Positions 9,985 to 18,851 of a stretch of DNA of 64,000 nt are shown in pieces. The position numbers and the translations under genes were made by a program. Under the pieces are notes generated by a model, which was not told where the DNA came from, searched no databases, and was given only the letters and a program-made list of their open reading frames with translations. Source of the DNA: Myroides profundi (GTDB taxonomy: Bacteria > Bacteroidota > Bacteroidia > Flavobacteriales > Flavobacteriaceae). Numbering within the stretch: the stretch's first letter is position 1; each line of letters starts with the position of its first letter. The stretch spans positions 1,798,001 to 1,862,000 of the forward strand of contig NZ_CP010817.1 of the NCBI RefSeq assembly GCF_000833025.1, in the 5' to 3' direction.

Positions 9985-11895
9985 ATGAGTTATTATAAAA
10001 TAGAGAATCTAGAACAATACTTTAAACACTATAAAAAATCCGTTAGAGAACCTCGTAAGTTCTGGGGAAAGATAGCAGAAGAAAACTTCGTTTGGTATCA
10101 GGTGTGGGATAAGGTATTCGAGTTTGATATGGAGGAATCTAAATTTCAGTGGTTTGTAAATGCTAAATTGAATATCGTAAAGAACTGTATTGATCGTCAT
10201 CTTGCAAAACGTGGAGAGAAAGCGGCAATTATATTTGAGCCTAATAATCCTGAAGAACAAGCAGAAACTATTACTTATAATGACTTATATAATAGAGTGT
10301 GTAAGATGGCTAATGTTCTGAAAGAACAAGGGGTTAAAAAAGGAGATCGAGTATGTATCTATCTTCCTATGATTCCTGAATTAGCGGTTAGTATGTTGGC
10401 ATGTGCTAGATTAGGAGCGATACACAGTGTTATATTCGCTGGTTTTTCTTCATCTGCTGTGACAAAGCGTATCAATGATTCTGAATGTAAATTTGTTATT
10501 ACTTCTGATGGTAGCTTTAGAGGGAATAAGACTATTCCTTTAAAACCAATTATTGATGAAGCATTAGAATCTTGCCCTGGAGTGGAGAAAGTACTTGTTG
10601 TGAAGAGAACAGGTGCTGAAGTCGCTTTTAAAGAGGGAAGAGATATGTGGTTAGCTCCTCTATTAGAAGAAGCATCTAATAATCATGTGGCTCAAGTAAT
10701 GGATGCAGAAGATCCTTTATTTATTCTTTATACTTCTGGTTCTACAGGTGCTCCAAAAGGAATGGTGCATACTACAGCAGGGTATATGGTGCAAACGGCT
10801 TATTCTTTTAAAAATATTTTTGACTATAAAGAAGAGGATATCTTCTGGTGTACTGCTGACTGTGGTTGGATTACAGGACATTCTTATATTATTTACGGGC
10901 CATTGTTAAATGGTGCGACTACAGTGATGTTTGAAGGAGTGCCATCTTATCCAACACCTAGTAGATTCTGGGATATCATTGATAAGTATAAAGTAACCCA
11001 ATTCTATACAGCTCCTACAGCTATTCGTTCGTTGATGACAGAAGATTATAGTTATGTAAATTCACATGACTTATCTAGCTTAAGAGTTATTGGTTCAGTA
11101 GGAGAGCCTATTAATGAGGAAGCTTGGCACTGGTATAATGACCATGTAGGAAAGAAAAGATGTCCTATAGTGGATACTTGGTGGCAGACAGAGACAGGAA
11201 GTATCTTAGTTTCTCCACTGCCTTTTATTACACCTACTAAGCCTACTTATGCGACTTTACCATTACCGGGTATACAAGCAGTATTAATGGATGAGAAGAG
11301 AAATGAGATAGAGGATAATCAGGTAGACGGTTCATTGTGTATTAAATTCCCTTGGCCTTCTATGGCTCGTACTATTTGGGGAGATCATGAACGTTATAAA
11401 GAGACTTACTTTGGTCAGTTTCCAGGTAAATACTTTACAGGAGATGGAGCTTTAAGAGATGAAGTAGGATACTATAGAATTACAGGACGTGCAGATGATG
11501 TTGTTATTGTTTCTGGACATAATCTAGGAACAGCACCTATAGAAGATGCTATTAACGAGCATCCAGCTGTAGCAGAAAGTGCTGTAGTAGGATATAAACA
11601 CGATATCAAAGGAAATGCTTTATATGGATTTATTACATTAAAAGTAGAAGGAGAGACTCGTGATAGAGAAAATCTTAAACGCGAGATTAACCAGTATATA
11701 TCAAGTCATATTGGGCCAATCGCTAAGTTGGATAAGATTCAGTTTGTGGATAGTCTTCCTAAGACTAGATCTGGTAAAATTATGAGAAGAATACTTCGCT
11801 CTATTTCTAATGGAGAAACGAAAGAGTTCGGTGATGTATCAACACTTATTAATCCAGAGGTGATAGAAGTGATTATGAATAATAAAGTTGAGTAA
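9985..11895 (+). CDS. acs: Acetyl-CoA synthetase (AMP-forming)
   Basis: Converts acetate, ATP and CoA to acetyl-CoA via acetyl-AMP. The 636 residues match Acs in length. Motifs seen are the AMP-binding loop YTSGSTGAPKGMVH (about 248-261), DTWWQTETGS, YFTGDGALRDEVGYYRITGRADDV and the C-terminal PKTRSGKIMRR with the catalytic and acetyl-regulated lysine. The N-terminal ACAS domain (FWGKIAEENFVWYQVWDKVF) is present, which separates it from propionyl or longer-chain ligases. Single gene with its own terminator. Confidence 0.95.
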   Translation: MSYYKIENLEQYFKHYKKSVREPRKFWGKIAEENFVWYQVWDKVFEFDMEESKFQWFVNAKLNIVKNCIDRHLAKRGEKAAIIFEPNNPEEQAETITYNDLYNRVCKMANVLKEQGVKKGDRVCIYLPMIPELAVSMLACARLGAIHSVIFAGFSSSAVTKRINDSECKFVITSDGSFRGNKTIPLKPIIDEALESCPGVEKVLVVKRTGAEVAFKEGRDMWLAPLLEEASNNHVAQVMDAEDPLFILYTSGSTGAPKGMVHTTAGYMVQTAYSFKNIFDYKEEDIFWCTADCGWITGHSYIIYGPLLNGATTVMFEGVPSYPTPSRFWDIIDKYKVTQFYTAPTAIRSLMTEDYSYVNSHDLSSLRVIGSVGEPINEEAWHWYNDHVGKKRCPIVDTWWQTETGSILVSPLPFITPTKPTYATLPLPGIQAVLMDEKRNEIEDNQVDGSLCIKFPWPSMARTIWGDHERYKETYFGQFPGKYFTGDGALRDEVGYYRITGRADDVVIVSGHNLGTAPIEDAINEHPAVAESAVVGYKHDIKGNALYGFITLKVEGETRDRENLKREINQYISSHIGPIAKLDKIQFVDSLPKTRSGKIMRRILRSISNGETKEFGDVSTLINPEVIEVIMNNKVE

Positions 11896-11913
11896 TCAAT
11901 AGCTATATAATAA

Positions 11914-11948
11914 AAAGTCCTTAATCGTGAGATTAAGGACTTTTTTTA
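11914..11948 (+). terminator. Intrinsic terminator after acs
   Basis: AAGTCCTTAATC / GATTAAGGACTT stem with a GTGA loop, followed by a T run. Confidence 0.9.
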
Positions 11949-12026
11949 TACTATCGTTTACCTGAGAGTAAACAATAAACAAATGACAATTCAAGTATAG
12001 ATTACAGGCTTTTTTGATCCTGTATT

Positions 12027-12200
12027 TTAGCTGCTTTTTTTTACAGAGTAAATTAGGTAAGCTATAAAAATAATAAAACCAATATAAGATAACCAATTGT
12101 GTTGGATAGACCATAGGTTATCCATATCTAGATTATATATTCCAGAAACTAATCCTAGTAACACAAGGAAAGTAATTATCTTCTCAACATTCTTATTCAT
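12027..12200 (-). CDS. Small two-TM membrane protein of unknown function (57 aa)
   Basis: A short reading frame on the minus strand, starting MNKNVEKIITFLVLLGLVSG and ending YSVKKSS. It has two hydrophobic segments (about 8-22 and 38-53) joined by a short loop with a DNLW turn. It begins 16 bp after the hemN stop on the same strand, so it is probably co-transcribed with hemN. No family is recognised. The clean TM pattern and operon position favour a real gene. Confidence 0.55.
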   Translation of the reverse strand: MNKNVEKIITFLVLLGLVSGIYNLDMDNLWSIQHNWLSYIGFIIFIAYLIYSVKKSS

Positions 12201-12215
12201 TATACTTATTTTTTA

Positions 12216-13577
12216 TTAGATAGTCATCGAGAACAATTGTCTCTGTGGTTTGTTTTTTTGTAGCCTTAAATCAAGAGCCATACAAATGTTTCTTACAAAC
12301 GCGCGACCTTTTTTAGTAATCTTAATTTTATATTCTTTGATTTCAAGAAGCTGGTCTTTTTCTAATTCTTTTAATTCTTCTAACACAGGTTTGAAATCAA
12401 CTTTGTCAATATCAATTGATAAATCAGTTGATAAAGCACACATTAAATTTAAGATATGTTTTCTAATAATCAAATCTTCTTCGTTTAAAATATGTCCTTT
12501 GGTTACAGGAATAATATTTTGATCTAAAAGGTTGTAGTACGTATCAATATCTTTTTCGTTTTGAGCAAAAGCATACCAACTATCACTGATAGAAGAAACA
12601 CCTAAGCCTATCATCACTTGTGTCTTTGAAGAAGTATATCCCATAAAATTTCTGTGGATATGACCAGTATTCATAGATCTGTATAGTGAATCTGTCTTTA
12701 AAGAAAAGTGATCCATACCTATTTCTATATAATCATTCTTAAGAAGAAGCTCTTTTCCTTTTTCGTATAATTGACGTTTTTCAGCATCTTTTGGCACATC
12801 TTCATCATTAAAGCCACGTTGACCATTTCCTTTTATCCATGGCACATGAGCATAGCTATAAAACGCTAAACGATCTGGGGAAAGAGATTTCGTCTTTTCG
12901 ATAGTATCGATTACATGTTCTAACTTTTGGAAAGGTAGTCCATATATGATATCATGAGAAATAGAAGTGTACCCCAGTTCTTTTGCCCATAAAGTTACTT
13001 TAGCTACATTGTGAAAACTCTGTTCTCTATGGATTGCTTTTTGTACTTCAGGGTTGTAATCTTGTACACCGAAGCTCACTCTTCTAAAGCCTAGTTTGTA
13101 TAGGGTAGATAAGTGTTCTTTAGTTGTATTATTAGGGTGTCCTTCAAAGCTGAACTCATATTCATCAGCGATAATAGCTTTAGCCTTAATGCCTTCTATT
13201 AGTTTAGTTAAGTGTTTTGGCGAAAAGAAAGTAGGAGTCCCTCCACCTAAATGGATTTCTTTGATAATGGGTTTCTCATCAAATAAAGCACAATACAAAT
13301 CCCATTCCTTAAGAAGAGCATCTATATATGGACTTTCTACTTCATGTCTTTTTGTAATTCTCTTGTGGCAGCCACAAAACGTACATAAGCTTTCGCAAAA
13401 TGGTAAATGGATATAGATACTAATACCTTCTTTTTGATTAGATTCAACGAATGATCTCTTTAAAGAATCAATCCATTTATCTGCAGAAAAAGAGGTCTCA
13501 TCCCAGTAAGGAACAGTGGGATAGCTAGTGTATCTAGGACCAGGTACATTATACTTTTGTATAAGAGAAACTGACAT
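12216..13577 (-). CDS. hemN: Oxygen-independent coproporphyrinogen III oxidase
   Basis: Radical-SAM enzyme that converts coproporphyrinogen III to protoporphyrinogen IX in heme synthesis without oxygen. The 453 residues start MSVSLIQKYNVPGPRYTSYP, the canonical HemN N-terminus. The 4Fe-4S ligands are the cysteines of CESLCTFCGC (CxxxCxxC plus the adjacent Cys), and HLGGGTPTFF is the SAM-binding glycine motif. ATG 13577 is preferred over the longer frame from 13640 because the extra residues do not match the family and a minus-strand TACATTTG (-7-like, 13597-13604) lies inside the extension. It is divergent from the rhodanese gene. Confidence 0.93.
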   Translation of the reverse strand: MSVSLIQKYNVPGPRYTSYPTVPYWDETSFSADKWIDSLKRSFVESNQKEGISIYIHLPFCESLCTFCGCHKRITKRHEVESPYIDALLKEWDLYCALFDEKPIIKEIHLGGGTPTFFSPKHLTKLIEGIKAKAIIADEYEFSFEGHPNNTTKEHLSTLYKLGFRRVSFGVQDYNPEVQKAIHREQSFHNVAKVTLWAKELGYTSISHDIIYGLPFQKLEHVIDTIEKTKSLSPDRLAFYSYAHVPWIKGNGQRGFNDEDVPKDAEKRQLYEKGKELLLKNDYIEIGMDHFSLKTDSLYRSMNTGHIHRNFMGYTSSKTQVMIGLGVSSISDSWYAFAQNEKDIDTYYNLLDQNIIPVTKGHILNEEDLIIRKHILNLMCALSTDLSIDIDKVDFKPVLEELKELEKDQLLEIKEYKIKITKKGRAFVRNICMALDLRLQKNKPQRQLFSMTI

Positions 13578-13669
13578 ATTTATTTTATATTTGTAACAAA
13601 TGTATAGTAATGTTAAATCGCATACTATGATATTTGTCATTTTTGTTAAACTATAAACTATTCTATATT

Positions 13670-14056
13670 ATGAAGAAATATAACGCTTTTTGGCTTTCGT
13701 TTATTGTCACTATACTAGTAACGGTTAGTGGTTATAGTCAAGAAAAAGCAGCACATTTATTAAACAATGAAAACTTTAAAAAAGCTATTGAGAACACAGA
13801 AGTTCAGTTAGTTGATGTTAGAACAGATAAGGAGTTCAGCGAGGGGACAATAGAATATGCAAAGAACATCAATGTATTAGAAGATAGTTTTATTGATAAG
13901 ACAAAAGAATTGTCAAAAGATGAACCTGTTTATATTTTCTGTAAATCAGGAAAGAGAAGTGAGAAAGCTAGAAATATTCTTTTAGAACAAGGTTTTAAAA
14001 CAGTGTATGAGCTAGATGGAGGATATGCTAAATGGCAAGAAGGTAATAATAAGTAG
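13670..14056 (+). CDS. Secreted rhodanese-domain protein
   Basis: 128 residues with an N-terminal signal peptide (MKKYNAFWLSFIVTILVTVS..., cleavage near GYSQ) and a single rhodanese domain. The active-site loop CKSGKR has the sulfur-carrying cysteine at about residue 91, and the family motif QLVDVRTDKEFSEGTIEYAKNINV is present. It probably acts in the periplasm in sulfur or redox chemistry; the partner is not evident. ATG 13670 is chosen because it starts exactly at the signal peptide. Confidence 0.85.
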   Translation: MKKYNAFWLSFIVTILVTVSGYSQEKAAHLLNNENFKKAIENTEVQLVDVRTDKEFSEGTIEYAKNINVLEDSFIDKTKELSKDEPVYIFCKSGKRSEKARNILLEQGFKTVYELDGGYAKWQEGNNK

Positions 14057-14239
14057 TCTTTCTTTCTAGTAATTGGTGATGAATGGATTAAGAGGTTAAT
14101 TGGTTTAGAACTAACTAGAGGTATAAAGAATGATAAGATAGAATGTGAGGGTATACTTAAATATATTTATCAATAATTTAAGAACCATCATTGCTATTAT
14201 GCGCTTATAATTACTATTTTTGGTAAAAAGAAGGAAATT

Positions 14240-14506
14240 ATGGGATTTATTAAAACACTTATTATTATTGTTCTGATATACTATGCATTCAAAATAGCAA
14301 TGCGTTATTTGTTTCCTGTATTAATATACAAGGCTGCAAAAAAAGCAGAACAGAATTTTCAACAAAGACAACAACAGTACAATCCATATAACAACAATCA
14401 AGAAACAGAAACGTATACTGATACTGCAACTCAGCATAATAAGGTACCACGTTCAACAAAAGTTGTTGGAGAGTATGTGGATTTCGAAGAAGTTGATTCG
14501 AAGTAA
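14240..14506 (+). CDS. DUF4834 family membrane protein
   Basis: 88 residues: one N-terminal TM helix (MGFIKTLIIIVLIYYAFKIAMRYLF), a Gln/Asn-rich middle and the conserved C-terminal patch KVVGEYVDFEEVD. This arrangement matches DUF4834 of Bacteroidetes, whose function is unknown. In this phylum it commonly precedes the YfhO-type gene, as here. Confidence 0.8.
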   Translation: MGFIKTLIIIVLIYYAFKIAMRYLFPVLIYKAAKKAEQNFQQRQQQYNPYNNNQETETYTDTATQHNKVPRSTKVVGEYVDFEEVDSK

Positions 14507-14524
14507 TTAAAGAATACAATCTAA

Positions 14525-14558
14525 GGCCCTCAAGAGCAATGCTTCTTGAGGGCTTTTT
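14525..14558 (+). terminator. Intrinsic terminator after the DUF4834 gene
   Basis: GCCCTCAAGA / TTCTTGAGGGC stem followed by six T. Confidence 0.85.
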
Positions 14559-14639
14559 TGTATATATAATAAATCTGTAGGCTTCTCTTTAAAGCCATCT
14601 GAAATTTACTTATTTTAGCATACTTAAATAGTAGTATAA

Positions 14640-17099
14640 ATGTCATCAGAAACAACGAATACGTTTAAAAGAATTTATCCACATCTATTAGTGGTTTTAG
14701 GTTTTATAGTAGTAGCACTACTTTATTTCTCTCCTGTTTTATCTAATAAGGTAATTTACCAATCCGATATTGTACAGTATACTGGAATGGCAAAAGAGCA
14801 AATTGACTTTAGAGAACAAGTTAAAGAAGAGCCTTATTGGACAAACAGCGCTTTTGGAGGGATGCCTACCTATCAATTAGGAGCTAAGTTTCCACACAAC
14901 TATGTAAAAGATTTAGATAGTTTAATTCGTTTTCTGCCTAGACCTGCTGATTATTTATTTATCTATTTTATTGGATTCTATATTCTATTGGCTTCTTTAG
15001 GAATGAAGCCTTTGAGATCATTCATAGGAGCGCTAGCCTTTGGTTTCTCTACTTATCTGATTATTATTTTAGGAGTAGGGCATAATGCTAAAGCTCATGC
15101 TATCGCTTATATGCCAATGGTATTAGCAGGAGTTCTTTTAGTGTTTAGAAAGCATTATATAAAAGGGGGATTACTAACTTTATTTGCAGCAGCTTTAGAA
15201 ATTAGTGCAAACCACTTCCAGATGACCTACTACTTGCTATTATTGCTTATCGTAGTAGGAGTGTTTTATATGGTCAAATATATAAGAGAAAAAGATTATA
15301 AAGCGATAGGTACATCAATAGCTGTATTAGTAGGAGTCGCTATTCTAAGTATAGGAGCGAATGCTACTAACCTGATGGCTACTTCAGAATATACTAAGTT
15401 TAGTACTCGTAGTAATAGTGAACTAACGTACCAACCTGATGGTTCTGTAAAAGAATCTTCTAATGCGATGAGCTATGATTATATCACAGAGTATAGCTAT
15501 GGTGTTTTTGAAAGTTTAAACTTGATAGCACCTCGTCTGACTGGAGGAGCGAATAATGAGCATTTAGATACGGATTCTAATGTATATAAATTGTTTAAGT
15601 CAGTTGGAGCTAGTGATCAACAAGCAAAAGAAATGGCAAGTAGTTCACCTACCTATTGGGGAGATCAACCTATTGTCGCTGCGCCTGCTTACATTGGTGC
15701 TGTTGTATTCTTTTTGTTCTTGATCGGTATCTTTGCTGAGAAGAGAAATATCAAGTATGTATTCATAATAGGAGCAGTCTTTTCTTTATTGTTATCATGG
15801 GGGAAGAACTTCTCTATTCTAACAGATTTCTTTATTAATTATTTCCCATTGTATAATAAGTTTAGAGCAGTGTCTTCTATTCAAGTAATACTTGAATTAT
15901 GTGTACCTGCCTTAGCTATTATTGGATTATATGCTTATAGTAAGTTGGAAAAACAAGAGCAATTATCTGTTCTAAAGAAATCAGGTATTGTAGCTGGATC
16001 TATCTTAGTATTGCTGTTTTTAGTAAAAGGATCTTTAAGTTTTACAGGCTTGAATGACGGTTATTACAGAGGAGCTTATGGTGAGATAGGACCAGGATTT
16101 ATCAGTGCTTTAATAGAAGATAGAAAAGCAATGTATACCGCTGATCTTATCAGAAGTTTTATACTAATTGCTTTAGCTGCAGGAGCTTTGTTCTTGTCAA
16201 CTAAAGAAAAGATAAAACCAGTTATTGCAGTAATTATTATTGGTGTACTGATGGTAGGTGACTTAGTGTTAGTAGATCGTAAATATGTTAATGACTCAAA
16301 CTTTGTACTAGCATCTCAAATGTCTCAACCTTTCCAAGCAACACCTGCTGATAAAGTGATATTAAATGATACAGAGCATTTTAGAGTATATGAGTTAAAT
16401 GGAGGCTTTAATAGTGCGAGAAGTTCATTCTTTCACCATTCTTTAGGTGGATATCATGCAGCGAAACCTCGTAGAATGCAAGAGCTAGCAGATTATCAAT
16501 TGAATCAACATTCTAATATGGAAGTGTTGAATATGATGAATGTGAAGTATATTATTCAGAAAGATGAAGAGGGACGTGATGTTCCACTATTAAATGATAA
16601 TGCGAATGGAAATGCGTGGTTTGTATCTAGTGTTCAAAAGGTGCAAGATGCAAATGGTGAAATGAAAGCATTGGATAAGTTGAAAACAAAAGAACAGGCT
16701 GTATTGAATACAACGATATTCAAAGATGTTCAACTAAAAGATACGTATGCTGTGGATTCTTTAGCTCGTATTGAGTTAAAAAGTTACGCTCCTAATAAGA
16801 TAGTTTATGAGTCAAATAACAGCGCTGATGGTGTAGCAGTATTCTCTGAGATTTATTATCCACAAGGTTGGATTGCTAAAGTAGATAATGTAGAAGTACC
16901 CATTTTTGCGGTTGATTATGTATTAAGAGGAATAGAGTTATCAAAGGGGAAACACACTATTGAGTTTACTTTTGAACCACAAGTAATCAAAACAGGTGGT
17001 AGAATAGCTCTAGGATCGAGTATTCTTATTTTCTTAATTACAGTAGGAGGAGCATATCTATTAGTGAAAAGGAGAGAGGAAAAATCAATCAAAAACTAG
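14640..17099 (+). CDS. YfhO family multi-pass membrane protein
   Basis: 819 residues with about a dozen TM segments and a large extracytoplasmic C-terminal part. The family markers are visible: YQSDIVQYTGMAKEQ at the N-terminus, FGGMPTYQLG, LGVGHNAKAHAIAYMPMVLAG, and AVFSEIYYPQGWIAKVD near the C-terminus. YfhO proteins resemble GT-C glycosyltransferases; Gram-positive members glycosylate lipoteichoic acid, but the role in Bacteroidetes is not established. A glycosyltransferase gene follows after ~180 bp, which hints at surface-glycan work. Confidence 0.85.
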   Translation: MSSETTNTFKRIYPHLLVVLGFIVVALLYFSPVLSNKVIYQSDIVQYTGMAKEQIDFREQVKEEPYWTNSAFGGMPTYQLGAKFPHNYVKDLDSLIRFLPRPADYLFIYFIGFYILLASLGMKPLRSFIGALAFGFSTYLIIILGVGHNAKAHAIAYMPMVLAGVLLVFRKHYIKGGLLTLFAAALEISANHFQMTYYLLLLLIVVGVFYMVKYIREKDYKAIGTSIAVLVGVAILSIGANATNLMATSEYTKFSTRSNSELTYQPDGSVKESSNAMSYDYITEYSYGVFESLNLIAPRLTGGANNEHLDTDSNVYKLFKSVGASDQQAKEMASSSPTYWGDQPIVAAPAYIGAVVFFLFLIGIFAEKRNIKYVFIIGAVFSLLLSWGKNFSILTDFFINYFPLYNKFRAVSSIQVILELCVPALAIIGLYAYSKLEKQEQLSVLKKSGIVAGSILVLLFLVKGSLSFTGLNDGYYRGAYGEIGPGFISALIEDRKAMYTADLIRSFILIALAAGALFLSTKEKIKPVIAVIIIGVLMVGDLVLVDRKYVNDSNFVLASQMSQPFQATPADKVILNDTEHFRVYELNGGFNSARSSFFHHSLGGYHAAKPRRMQELADYQLNQHSNMEVLNMMNVKYIIQKDEEGRDVPLLNDNANGNAWFVSSVQKVQDANGEMKALDKLKTKEQAVLNTTIFKDVQLKDTYAVDSLARIELKSYAPNKIVYESNNSADGVAVFSEIYYPQGWIAKVDNVEVPIFAVDYVLRGIELSKGKHTIEFTFEPQVIKTGGRIALGSSILIFLITVGGAYLLVKRREEKSIKN

Positions 17100-17100
17100 A

Positions 17101-17280
17101 TTATCACGAATTGTATATCCGCGATTATTAAGGGAACTCAAAGTCGAGAGACTTTGTGTAGCGAGCGCTAACGTTTTGTGTCACGGATTATAAATCCGCG
17201 ACAACTGATAAAGTAGACTAAACGACTTTACACCTTCACGGTTTCACAGAAAAACGATTTCACAAAAAAACAAAATGTAG
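17101..17280. repeat. Intergenic DNA rich in short palindromes (REP-like)
   Basis: Several hairpin-forming units lie in 180 bp: AAAGTC-GAGA-GACTTT, AGCGAGCGCT, and CGGATTATAAATCCG. The sequence TATCCGCG appears near the left end in a related form. GC content is higher than in the surroundings. It resembles dispersed intergenic repeats of Flavobacteria, but only this copy is in the window. Confidence 0.4.
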
Positions 17281-17281
17281 T

Positions 17282-18577
17282 ATGAGTATGCCAAAGAAAA
17301 AAGTTTTAATCATAAGTTATTATTGGCCTCCAGCAGGAGGACCAGGGGTACAACGTTGGTTAAAGTTTGTCAAATACTTGCCTAGCTTTGATATAGAGCC
17401 TATAGTGTATATACCAGAGAATCCGAGTTATCCATTGCTAGATTTTAGTAATGATCAGGAGGTAAGCCCTGAAATAACGATTCTTAGGCAGCCTATTAGT
17501 GAGCCTTATAGCAAGGCTAAATTAGTAAGTGGTAAGAATACAGATACTTTAAGTGCAGGTATTATTCCAGATAAAAAGAAACAATCGTTTACAGATAAGT
17601 TGTTGCTTTGGGTTAGAGGGAATTTCTTTATTCCTGATGCTAGAGTAAGTTGGGTGAAACCTTCAGTAGCTTATTTATCTAAGTACTTAAAGGAAAATAA
17701 GGATATAGAGACTGTTATTACAACAGGTCCTCCTCATAGTATGCATTTGATAGGAATGGCTCTTAAAGAGCAGTTAAACATCCAATGGATAGCTGACTTT
17801 AGAGATCCGTGGACAACTATTGGTTATCATAAAGAGTTAAAGCTAAATCAGTCTAGTGCAACTAAGCATTTGGAGTTGGAGAAAGAGGTTTTAAATAAAG
17901 CAGATCAGATTATTGTCACTAGTAAAACAACTAAAGAAGAGTTCCAAGCTAAAACGGATAAGCCTATAACTGTGATTACGAATGGTTATGATATTACGAA
18001 TCTTGGAAAAGTACCTCTAGATGAGAAATTTACTTTAGCACATATTGGTTCGTTTTTATCTGATAGAAATCCTAGGGTTTTATGGAAAGCTATCTCAGAG
18101 TTAAGAAAAGAGAATAAGGCATTTAAAGAAGCGTTTCAGCTAAAATTAGTTGGGAAGGTAAGTAATCAGATTCTAGATACCATTAAAGAGTTTAAACTAG
18201 AGGACTGCGTTGTTAATCATGGTTATGTAGATAATGTTGAAGCATTGAGACAGATGCGTGCTTCACAAGTACTGCTGTTAGTTGAAATAGATTCAGAGGA
18301 CACTAAGGCGATTATTCCTGGTAAGTTATTTGAATATATGGCATCAGAACGTCCAATATTAGGAATAGGGCCTGAGGATTCTGATTTCTTCGATATCATA
18401 AAGGAAACGAATACAGGGAAAGTGGTGTTGTATTCTGAGAAAGATAGGGTGAGAGATATTCTATTAGAATACTTTGAGCAGTATCAACAGAATCAATTAA
18501 AAGTATTCGCTATGGGATTGCAGTATTTCAGTAGAAAGAGATTGACTGAGAAACTAGCCAAATTAATTAAGAATTAA
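17282..18577 (+). CDS. Glycosyltransferase (GT-B fold, family 4-like)
   Basis: 431 residues. The N-terminus KKKVLIISYYWPPAGGPGVQRWLKFVKYL is the donor-side start of GT4-like enzymes common in flavobacterial polysaccharide clusters. The C-terminal nucleotide-sugar-binding domain contains FTLAHIGSFLSDRNP and PGKLFEYMASERPILGIG, with the EYM and E-x-xP features of the family. Cytoplasmic or membrane-peripheral. Sugar donor and acceptor cannot be told from the sequence. Confidence 0.85.
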   Translation: MSMPKKKVLIISYYWPPAGGPGVQRWLKFVKYLPSFDIEPIVYIPENPSYPLLDFSNDQEVSPEITILRQPISEPYSKAKLVSGKNTDTLSAGIIPDKKKQSFTDKLLLWVRGNFFIPDARVSWVKPSVAYLSKYLKENKDIETVITTGPPHSMHLIGMALKEQLNIQWIADFRDPWTTIGYHKELKLNQSSATKHLELEKEVLNKADQIIVTSKTTKEEFQAKTDKPITVITNGYDITNLGKVPLDEKFTLAHIGSFLSDRNPRVLWKAISELRKENKAFKEAFQLKLVGKVSNQILDTIKEFKLEDCVVNHGYVDNVEALRQMRASQVLLLVEIDSEDTKAIIPGKLFEYMASERPILGIGPEDSDFFDIIKETNTGKVVLYSEKDRVRDILLEYFEQYQQNQLKVFAMGLQYFSRKRLTEKLAKLIKN

Positions 18578-18600
18578 AAAACACATAGTAATATAACTAT

Positions 18601-18635
18601 AAAGGCAATCTTGAAACTCAAGCTTGCCTTTTTTA
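18601..18635 (+). terminator. Intrinsic terminator after the glycosyltransferase gene
   Basis: AAGGCAATCTTGA pairs with TCAAGCTTGCCTT (one mismatch), loop AAC, then a T run. Confidence 0.8.
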
Positions 18636-18773
18636 TTGCACTTTGTTAACGAAAGAGGAAATACACAAAATTTATAAAGAACCCGAGTTTAATTGATAAT
18701 TTATATCGCTCTAAAAAAAGAGCTTATATATAATTATATGCAAAACCTTTTAATTGATCTGATCTGAAACAAT

Positions 18774-18811
18774 TAAAAAAGGCTGTATCAAATAATGATA
18801 CAGCCTTTTAG
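18774..18811 (-). terminator. Intrinsic terminator of uvrA
   Basis: Stem AGGCTGTATCA / TGATACAGCCT with an AATAA loop, flanked by A on the left and T on the right, so it can serve both strands. It lies 40 bp past the uvrA stop. Confidence 0.85.
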
Positions 18812-18851
18812 TTATGAGGTATATAGTCGTAATTCGTAATTATCTAATGGA

